A stretch of DNA of 64,000 nt from JBFLVU01 sp037444825 (GTDB taxonomy: Bacteria; Acidobacteriota; UBA4820; DSQY01): assembly GCA_037444825.1 (NCBI GenBank), contig JBBILR010000012.1:1-64000 (forward strand), written 5' to 3'. This document shows, piece after piece, positions 58,258 to 64,000 of this stretch. Under the pieces are notes generated by a model that was not told the DNA's origin, did not search any database, and saw only the letters and a list, made by a program, of their open reading frames with translations. Position numbers and translations under genes: made by a program. Position 1 is the stretch's first letter. Every line of letters begins with the position of its first letter.

Positions 58258-59861
58258 AAGACAAGATCACCCTCTCCGACATGTCCCGGCCCGACCGGAA
58301 GCCCCTCACCCACGTGGAGAACGCCGACCTCATGCCGCTGCCGCCGCCCCTCGATTCTCCGGACAAGGACGTCCCCTGGACCCCCCTTTCCGACAAGGTG
58401 CGGCAGGCCGTGGAGTGCGGCCTCGACGACACCTGCGCCCTCAACATCCCCCAGCCCAAGTCCAAGGAGGAGGAGGACGAGCTGGTCCGGAAGTTCCTCT
58501 CGGGCCTGGACAAGCTCTTCACCAAGGAGAACAACTGGACCTTCCTCCAACCGTTGGTCCTCACCATGGAGCACTGCGCCAAGTGCCAGACCTGCTCCGA
58601 GGCCTGCCACATCTTCGAGGCCAGCGGGGGGAACGAGCTGTACCGGCCCACCTTCCGCTCGGAAATCCTCCGCCGGCTCTACTTCAAGTACGTCAAGCAC
58701 GGCGGCCTCCTCTCCGCCTGGCAGCACGGCGACATCGAGGTGAACTGGCCCCTGGTGGCCCGCCTGGCCGAACTGTCCTACCGCTGCAACCTCTGCCGCC
58801 GCTGCGCCCAGACCTGCCCCATCGGCGCCGACAACGGCCTCGTGGCCCACGAGCTGAGAAAGCTCTTCAGCCAGGAGATGGGGATCAACGCCAAGGAGTG
58901 CCACGACAACGGGTCGGTCCTCCAGCTCAAAGTGGGGTCTTCCACCGGCATGTCCTCCCTGGTGGTGAAAGACAACATCGAGTTCATCGACGAGGACATG
59001 ACGGAGAAGACGGGCATCAAGGTGGAGACCCCCTGGGACGTGGAGGGGGCGGAGGTCCTCTTGATCCACAACGCCGGGGAGATCATGGCCTGGCCGGAGA
59101 ACCCCGGGGCCTTCGCCGTGATCCTCAACGCCGCCGGGATCACCTGGACCCTCTCCTCGGAGCTGGCCGGGTACGACTCCATCAACTACGGCCTCTGGTA
59201 CGACGACGCCCAGTTCGCCCGGGTGGCCATCAAGCACGCCGAGGCCGCCAAGAAGCTCAAGGTCAAGAAGATCGTCCTGGGGGAGTGCGGCCACGCCCAC
59301 AAGGCCCTCTCCATCATCGCCGACCGGGTCCTCACCGGGGAGCTGAACATCCCCCGGGAGTCCTCCATGACGCTCCTTCGGGACATCGTCATGAGCGACC
59401 GCATCAAGTTGGACCCCTCCCGCAACGACTTCCCGGTGACCCTTCACGACCCGTGCAACCTGGTTCGGCTCATGGGGGTGGTGGAGCCCCAGCGGGAGAT
59501 CCTGCGGAAGATCTGCCCCCAGTTCCGCGAGATGTGGCCCCACGGCGTGGACAACTACTGCTGCGGCGGAGGCTCCGGCTTCGCCATCATGAGCGGGAAC
59601 AACTTCCAGGACTGGCGCTTCCACGTCTCCGGGCGGAAGAAGCTCCAGCAGGTCCTCAACGCCTTCGCCGACTGCCTGGACCCCTCCATCCCCAAGTACA
59701 TCTGCGCCCCCTGCAGCAACTGCAAGGGCCAGTTCCGGGACATGCTGGCGTACTATGAGATGTGGGAAAAGCACCGCATCCTATACGGCGGGCTGGTGGA
59801 ACTGATCGTCAACGCCATGGTGGACGTGAAACCCGGCTTCATCGAGTGGGAGTGGCACTGA
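58254..59861 (+). CDS. TmcB/DsrK/HdrD-like iron-sulfur subunit
   Basis: A 535-residue cytoplasmic protein with two 4Fe-4S motifs (CAKCQTCSEAC near residue 105 and CNLCRRCAQTCP near 180) and two CCG-type cysteine blocks (LGECGHAHKA / HDPCNLVR...YCCGGGSG / CAPCSNCKGQ) like the catalytic cluster of heterodisulfide reductase HdrD. Long conserved stretches (EVLLIHNAGEIMAWPENPGA) resemble TmcB of sulfate reducers. With the upstream b-type subunit it probably links a cytoplasmic thiol or redox carrier to the membrane quinone pool. ATG 58254 overlaps the previous stop. Confidence 0.88.
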   Translation: MKDKITLSDMSRPDRKPLTHVENADLMPLPPPLDSPDKDVPWTPLSDKVRQAVECGLDDTCALNIPQPKSKEEEDELVRKFLSGLDKLFTKENNWTFLQPLVLTMEHCAKCQTCSEACHIFEASGGNELYRPTFRSEILRRLYFKYVKHGGLLSAWQHGDIEVNWPLVARLAELSYRCNLCRRCAQTCPIGADNGLVAHELRKLFSQEMGINAKECHDNGSVLQLKVGSSTGMSSLVVKDNIEFIDEDMTEKTGIKVETPWDVEGAEVLLIHNAGEIMAWPENPGAFAVILNAAGITWTLSSELAGYDSINYGLWYDDAQFARVAIKHAEAAKKLKVKKIVLGECGHAHKALSIIADRVLTGELNIPRESSMTLLRDIVMSDRIKLDPSRNDFPVTLHDPCNLVRLMGVVEPQREILRKICPQFREMWPHGVDNYCCGGGSGFAIMSGNNFQDWRFHVSGRKKLQQVLNAFADCLDPSIPKYICAPCSNCKGQFRDMLAYYEMWEKHRILYGGLVELIVNAMVDVKPGFIEWEWH

Positions 59862-59896
59862 GGTTCGGCGGATGGCGCGATGAAACGAGCAGGAAC

Positions 59897-59930
59897 GGGG
59901 CGCGTCGGCGGCCCGGATCCGCCGCGCCCC
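59897..59930 (+). terminator. Hairpin between the Fe-S subunit and broken regulator
   Basis: An 8-bp stem GGGGCGCG/CGCGCCCC (59897-59904 and 59923-59930) with an inner GCGG/CCGC stem follows the Fe-S gene by 35 bases. No T-run follows, so it may be a processing or stability hairpin. Confidence 0.4.
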
Positions 59931-59957
59931 CGTTCGCAGGGCTCCAGGGGGATTCCC

Positions 59958-60332
59958 ATGGGTAAGAGAATCTTGGTGGTGGACGACGAACCGGACGTGG
60001 TGACGTAGCTCTCCACCGTCCTCACCGACGCGGGGTACGAGGCCGTCCCCGCCTACAACGGGGACGAGGCGCTCCGCAAGGTGGCCGAGGGGCGTCCCGA
60101 CCTCATCACGCTGGACATCACCATGCCGGAGATGACGGGGGTCAAAGCCTACCGGAAGCTGAAGGAGGACCCCGACCTGAGGAAGATCCCCGTGGTCATC
60201 GTCACGGGGGTGACCCACGACTTCAAGCGCTTCATCTCCACGCGGGACCAGGTCCCCCCGCCCGAGGGTTACCTGGAAAAGCCGGTGAAGCCCGAGGAAC
60301 TCCTCGGGGAGGTGCGGCGCCTCCTCGGATGA
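59958..60332 (+). pseudogene. Response regulator interrupted by an in-frame TAG
   Basis: From ATG 59958 the frame encodes a normal receiver start (KRILVVDDEPDVVT), then TAG at 60006-60008 as codon 17, then 107 further codons of intact receiver: phospho-acceptor Asp in LITLDITMPEMTG, Thr in IVTGVT and Lys in YLEKPVKP. The ribosome site (AGGGGGA) and frame are otherwise sound. The stop sits where family members usually have a bulky residue, and one base change from TAC (Tyr) would create it. It is a recent nonsense mutation, an assembly error, or a translated stop. Downstream ATG codons would make only a fragment lacking the first strand. Confidence 0.85.
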
Positions 60333-60370
60333 ACCGGGCGCCCCTCCGCCGCCCCCCGGGAAGGAGAGGA

Positions 60371-60838
60371 TCAAGAGTCTCTTGCTCCGGGCTCTTTTCC
60401 GAGTTGCCGGGCGAGCCGTGCGTGCCAGCCGGGGTCTCTCAGGTCCTCGAGGGTGAAGCCGGCGAAGGCCTCCACGATCCGCTTGTTGATCAGTTCATAG
60501 AGAAGCCTGCACTCGCAGCTTTCCACCTGGGAGCAGGTCTCCGGTGCCACCAGGCAGTCCAGGATGGCGATGGGGCCGATGGCGGCTTCCACGATCTCCT
60601 GCAGGCGGATCTCCCGCGCCGGCCGGCTCAGGCGGTAGCCCCCCTGCTTGCCGAGGTAGCCCTGGAGGAGGCCGGCATTGCGGAGGGCCAGGGCCAGCTG
60701 CTCGAGGTACCCGCGGGAGACCCGGGTTCGCTTGGAGACCCCGGAGAGGCTGACGGGGCCCTCCTCTCCCCCCTCCTTCGCGATGTCCAGCATCATCCGC
60801 AGGGCGTACCGCGCGCGCGTGGATAGCTTCAGTGCCAT
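60371..60838 (-). CDS. Rrf2-family regulator with cysteine cluster motif
   Basis: A 155-residue winged-helix regulator of the Rrf2/IscR family: LSTRARYALRMMLDIA at the start, VSRGYLEQLALALRNAGLLQG as recognition region, GKQGGYRLSRPAREIRLQEIVEA as wing. Cysteines at 95, 102, 108 and 110 (CLVAPETCSQVESCEC) fit the spacing that holds an Fe-S cluster in IscR, NsrR and relatives, so it should sense NO, oxygen or Fe-S status. ATG 60838 has GGGAGGAGG upstream. It follows the multiheme cytochrome gene by 15 bases and is probably in the same operon. Confidence 0.92.
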   Translation of the reverse strand: MALKLSTRARYALRMMLDIAKEGGEEGPVSLSGVSKRTRVSRGYLEQLALALRNAGLLQGYLGKQGGYRLSRPAREIRLQEIVEAAIGPIAILDCLVAPETCSQVESCECRLLYELINKRIVEAFAGFTLEDLRDPGWHARLARQLGKEPGARDS

Positions 60839-60853
60839 GGCCTCCTCCCGGGG

Positions 60854-62839
60854 CTAGGGCCCCTTTTCGCCGTCCTTCTCCTTTTGCGTGCCGAGGATCT
60901 CGATCTCCCGGCGGAGGTACTCGGCCGTCTCCTTCCGCGCCTCCTCCAGGTGGCCGGGGTGCTCGTGCTCGTACATCGCCTCCGGCATGCGCCCGGTGAG
61001 CCACGAGGGGTTCATGGGGTAGACCTCGGGGTTGAAGACCGTGGAGTAGAGGTGCCAGACGGCGATGGCCAGCGTCGCCAGCCAGGCTTCGTAGTAGTGG
61101 ACCACCAGCGCCACGTCCAGGGCCCCCTTGGGGAGGTAGTGGATGAACCAGTTGTCGAACCAGAGGAGGATGCCGGTGAGGGCCATGACCGCCGTGCCCC
61201 ACACCAGGGCCCAGTACTCGGCCTTCTCCACGTAGGAAAATCGCTGGATGCAGGGGGGTTTTTCCTGCTTGCCGAGGTTGTACAGGATCCGCTTCCAGAA
61301 GAATTCGAAATCCCTCTTCTTCGGGAGCATGTCCCGGAAGAAGACCCGCCCGCGGCGGGACGCCACGAGGAAGACCAGGTGCCAGAGGACGGTGAGGAGG
61401 AAGAGGACCGCCGCCACCCGGTGGACCGTCCCGCGGAGATGAAAGCCCCCCTCCCAGCCGAAGAAGAAGCGGGCGATCCAGGCCTCGCTGAACCTCAGCG
61501 AGAAGCCGGAGATGACGAGCACGAGGAAGGTGACCATGAGGGCGCCGTGTTGCCAGACCTCCTCCAGGCGCATCCGGACCACCTGGGGGTGCCTGTGGAG
61601 GAGGTTGAGGATCTGCCGGCCCAGGTCCAGAAGCCAGTGGAGGACCATGAGGCCGATGATCGCCACGATGGCCGCCACGTAGATCTTGGCGACGACGTCG
61701 GCGATTGGCGTGCGAAGCCCCCCGCGGATGCCGTGGATGGGGGTTTCGGAGAGAGCCTTGGAAATGCTGGGATGGCACTCCCCGCAGGTCTTCTGGAGGT
61801 TGTTCGGGTTCACGGTGGAGGTGGGGTCGCTGCTGGGTAGGATCCGGTGAACCCCGTGGCAGGAGGCACAGTTGGCCACCCGCACGTCGCCGGCTTTGGT
61901 TTTCAGGCCGTGGTAGGAGTCGATGAAGGTCACCAGGCGCCCGGTGGGCAGGCCGTACTTTTCGTTGAGGGTGGCCGACTCGTGGCAGGGGGCGCACGTG
62001 GCCTCGGCCATCCGCACCGGCGACACGGGGGACCGGGGGTCCGAGGGCGGCAGGATCCCGTGCTCGCCGTGGCAGGTGGTGCAGACGGGGACGTCGGTCT
62101 CGCCCCGCATGGCCATCTTCCCGTGGATGCCCTCCAGGTAGTCCTGTTCCACCCCCTTGTGGCACTTGCCGCAGGTGGCGTGGATGTTGAAGTGGTTGAT
62201 GGAGCTCCTGGGGTTCCCCGGCGCGAGGATCTCGTGGGTGGACCCGTTGGTGGAGTGGCAGTCGATGCAGGTGGCCGCCACGTACACGCCCCCCTTGGCC
62301 GCCCGGCCGTGAACCGACGCCTCGTACAGCTCCACCGGCTTTTCGATGGGGATCTCGTACTTCTTGACGAGGTTCACGTTCTCGTGGCACTTCCCGCAGG
62401 TGGCCGGAAGGCGGGAGGGATGGGTCCTGGCGTCCCGGTCGGAGGAGGGCAGAACGTCGTGGCTCCCGTGGCAGGAGGCGCAGGAGGGGATGTCCTCGTA
62501 CCTCCCCACCGCTTCCCTTCCGTGGCTCTGGTACTGTTGGTCCTGCTCGGCGTGGCAGCTCCGGCACCCCTGGTCACCCACGCGGAAAAGAGGCGCGGCC
62601 GGCGCGTGGGGGAAAGTGGTCTTGTCCTGGTGACAGTCCTGGCAGGCGAGGTCTTTGTGGATGGATTTCTTCAGGTCCTCGGCGATCTTCGTCTTGTGGG
62701 CGCTCTCCTCGTGGCAGTTCACGCAGGACTTGGAGTCGATCCTCTCCACCTCCTCCGCCCGGGCCGCCCGTCCGGATAGCAGGACAAAACCCAGGATCGC
62801 CGCCGCGAGGAGCTTCGCCGTCCGCCGCGCCCTTCTCAT
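60854..62839 (-). CDS. Undecaheme cytochrome c fused to membrane cytochrome b (CbcL-like)
   Basis: A 661-residue fusion. A signal peptide (MRRARRTAKLLAAAILGFVLL, cleavage near ARA-EE) leads to a periplasmic domain with eleven CxxCH heme-c sites between about residues 39 and 355 (CVNCH, CQDCH, CRSCH, CASCH, CGKCH, CIDCH, CGKCH, CTTCH, CAPCH, CASCH, CGECH). Then come about five transmembrane helices of a FdnI/HydC-type diheme cytochrome b (about 375-600) and a charged tail. The layout matches CbcL of Geobacter, which passes quinol electrons to periplasmic cytochromes during metal reduction; CbcL has nine c hemes. ATG 62839 is chosen for the signal peptide. Role in extracellular electron transfer is inferred. 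Confidence 0.93.
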   Translation of the reverse strand: MRRARRTAKLLAAAILGFVLLSGRAARAEEVERIDSKSCVNCHEESAHKTKIAEDLKKSIHKDLACQDCHQDKTTFPHAPAAPLFRVGDQGCRSCHAEQDQQYQSHGREAVGRYEDIPSCASCHGSHDVLPSSDRDARTHPSRLPATCGKCHENVNLVKKYEIPIEKPVELYEASVHGRAAKGGVYVAATCIDCHSTNGSTHEILAPGNPRSSINHFNIHATCGKCHKGVEQDYLEGIHGKMAMRGETDVPVCTTCHGEHGILPPSDPRSPVSPVRMAEATCAPCHESATLNEKYGLPTGRLVTFIDSYHGLKTKAGDVRVANCASCHGVHRILPSSDPTSTVNPNNLQKTCGECHPSISKALSETPIHGIRGGLRTPIADVVAKIYVAAIVAIIGLMVLHWLLDLGRQILNLLHRHPQVVRMRLEEVWQHGALMVTFLVLVISGFSLRFSEAWIARFFFGWEGGFHLRGTVHRVAAVLFLLTVLWHLVFLVASRRGRVFFRDMLPKKRDFEFFWKRILYNLGKQEKPPCIQRFSYVEKAEYWALVWGTAVMALTGILLWFDNWFIHYLPKGALDVALVVHYYEAWLATLAIAVWHLYSTVFNPEVYPMNPSWLTGRMPEAMYEHEHPGHLEEARKETAEYLRREIEILGTQKEKDGEKGP

Positions 62840-62906
62840 CGGTCCTGTTCTCCGTAACTCCACGATCCTTCCGGGCGGCAACGCCGGGACATCGACCTTC
62901 GCGTAA

Positions 62907-62935
62907 AGCATAACGGCGACGCTAGGGTTTTTCAG
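62907..62935 (-). promoter_or_regulatory. Promoter of the multiheme cytochrome gene
   Basis: CTGAAA (62930-62935) and TATGCT (62907-62912) on the minus strand are 17 bases apart, about 70 bases upstream of the cytochrome ATG. The -10 box matches the TATGCT seen before anmK and buk. Confidence 0.5.
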
Positions 62936-62967
62936 CATGTTTCCGCCTTTCCCGTCACCGCTGGGGC

Positions 62968-63510
62968 CTATGACCCGTTTCTCGTATCGCCGGTGTCCTG
63001 GCCACCCTCCGCGCCTTCTTCCGGCCCCTCCGGGAGGTCGCACGCCGGCACGTAGGGTTTGATGTCCAGGAGGGGGGTTCCGTCCACCATGTCCACTCCC
63101 CGGACCTTCAGGATCCGGCCGGAGCGCCCGAGGAGGCGCACCAGCGTGAGCCCCAGCGGATTGGGGCGGCAGGGACAGCGGGTGGCGAAGAGGCCGGTGA
63201 GGGGTCCGGTTCCCCGCTTGCGGACGAGGAGGCCGAAGCCCTCCCGGCAGTGGAGGACGAAGAGGAGCCACAGGTGGCCGCATCCCTCCACCCCTTCGAG
63301 GGCCTGCTCGAAGCCGGGGAAGACCTCCACCGTCCCCTCGGCCCGGAGCGGCTCCCCCGACGAGCCCGGGACCTCCTCCAACCGGGGAAAGGGGGTCCGG
63401 ATCAGCCCCACGGGGGAGACGCGCCAGAAGCCACCGGCGGAGGCCAGCGCCTCGTAGCGGAGGACCGCCTCGTCCTTCCGCCTGCCCCCCTGCGTGGACC
63501 GCCCCGTCAC
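62968..63510 (-). CDS. trmO: TsaA/TrmO-type tRNA methyltransferase
   Basis: A 180-residue member of the TrmO (YaeB/VirR) family, SAM-dependent beta-barrel enzymes that N6-methylate t6A37 of threonine tRNAs. Features: VSPVGLIRTPFPR at the start of the domain, VEGCGHLWLLFVLH, LFATRCPCRPNPLGLTLVRLLG, and VDMVDGTPLLDIKPYVPACD. The region after about residue 160 is a short acidic tail. Shorter single-domain versions like this exist in archaea and many bacteria. GTG 63510 has GGAG eight bases upstream. It lies 16 bases after the metal-binding ABC protein gene. Confidence 0.85.
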   Translation of the reverse strand: MTGRSTQGGRRKDEAVLRYEALASAGGFWRVSPVGLIRTPFPRLEEVPGSSGEPLRAEGTVEVFPGFEQALEGVEGCGHLWLLFVLHCREGFGLLVRKRGTGPLTGLFATRCPCRPNPLGLTLVRLLGRSGRILKVRGVDMVDGTPLLDIKPYVPACDLPEGPEEGAEGGQDTGDTRNGS

Positions 63511-63526
63511 GCGCGCTTCTCCGCTG

Positions 63527-64000
63527 TCAGCGCCGGGCGGAGGAGAGGGCCTTCACCAGGCTGTCGAAGAGGTCCGGGTAGGTCCGCCCGCCCGGAAGGG
63601 CGTCGAGAGAGGACGGGATTTCCAGCACCCGCGCCGAGGTCCCCTCCCGGAAGGCCCGCCCGTAATCCGGCGGGGTGTTGGGGTCCACGATCACCACCTC
63701 GGCCTTGAGGTCCCTCACGTAGTCCACCAGGGAGGGGGGGGAAGGCAGGACCCCGTTGGTGCTCTTGCAGGCGGCGAACTTGGGGCCGCCGATCTGGGAG
63801 AAGTTCTGCCAGCCGCACTGTGCGCTGAAGATCCGGAGGTCCTTGAGGGGAACCAGAGCCTCCTGCCACCGCGCGATGTGGTCCTCCATCTCCTGCGCGA
63901 ATTTATCGGCCCTCGCAAAGAAGGTCTCCTTCTTCTCCGGCCGCAGGAGGGCCAGGCCCTCGGCGGCGTTCCGCGCGATGACCGCACCGTTGCGCGGGTC
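63527..64000 (-). CDS. Metal ABC transporter substrate-binding protein, C-terminal part
   Basis: The last 157 residues of a cluster 9 (ZnuA/MntC-like) binding protein; the start lies beyond the window edge. Visible features are the inter-domain helix DPRNGAVIARNAAEGL, FFARADKFAQEMEDHIARWQ and the C-lobe VKALSSARR end. A CGWQNFSQIGGPKF segment and Cys in AACKSTNG are odd for classic ZnuA. The family brings zinc, manganese or iron into the cell. The stop is 16 bases before trmO, so the two may be co-transcribed. Confidence 0.75.
   Translation of the reverse strand, partial: DPRNGAVIARNAAEGLALLRPEKKETFFARADKFAQEMEDHIARWQEALVPLKDLRIFSAQCGWQNFSQIGGPKFAACKSTNGVLPSPPSLVDYVRDLKAEVVIVDPNTPPDYGRAFREGTSARVLEIPSSLDALPGGRTYPDLFDSLVKALSSARR

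Noticed and set aside
60006..60008. Amber codon as a pyrrolysine site
   Set aside because: Receiver domains do not use pyrrolysine, no methylamine methyltransferase or Pyl genes are present, and a single base change explains the stop.

Overview
The window is very GC-rich DNA (about 70 % by eye), densely packed, with many GTG starts, many 4-base ATGA/GTGA overlaps and no tRNA, rRNA, insertion sequence, prophage or CRISPR array that I can see. The gene set suggests a Gram-negative, anaerobic or facultative, respiring bacterium that uses sigma-54: an NtrC-type activator and three sigma-54-like promoters, an 11-heme cytochrome c fused to cytochrome b, a Tmc/Dsr-like membrane redox pair, indolepyruvate ferredoxin oxidoreductase, AnmK, PlsY and a lipoprotein-type binding protein. 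Acidobacteriota or a deltaproteobacterial lineage would fit. The lineage is inferred from gene content only.

Left third (1-24 kb). An ABC exporter half and a divergent BioY lie beside a secreted subtilase that has a consensus sigma-54 promoter; a possible sigma-54-driven small RNA lies upstream of it. A repressor with an S24 domain sits over its own promoter and is followed by a DUF72 gene. Next comes a six-gene, fully overlapping aspartate-to-methionine operon (metY-metX-lysC-asd-metH-metF fusion), headed by two tandem SAM-II riboswitches, each with its own intrinsic terminator. Housekeeping genes follow: rplM-rpsI, rpsB-tsf, pyrH, a methyltransferase and uvrC.

Middle (24-42 kb). A histone-H1-like protein is followed by a FakA-FakB fusion overlapping plsY, a compact route from fatty acid to acyl-phosphate to lysophosphatidate. 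A FecR-like protein and an OPT transporter diverge. A signalling block then holds a PAS kinase whose phospho-acceptor His is replaced by Glu, a response regulator with a Cys-rich N terminus behind a sigma-54 promoter, a kinase plus sigma-54 activator, a lone receiver, an EAL protein and a DUF4388 protein. AnmK and a peptide-binding lipoprotein look like wall recycling.

Right third (43-64 kb). buk-iorA-iorB-ptb encodes ATP-forming 2-oxoacid (amino-acid) oxidation. A kinase/regulator pair faces a 1235-residue sensor that has a binding-protein domain, several PAS domains and a GAF domain but no output domain, and a GGDEF protein with an I-site. A TmcC/TmcB-like pair is followed by a receiver gene broken by an in-frame TAG. 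A CbcL-like 11-heme cytochrome c/b fusion with an Rrf2 regulator, TrmO, and a metal-binding ABC protein cut by the window edge complete the window.
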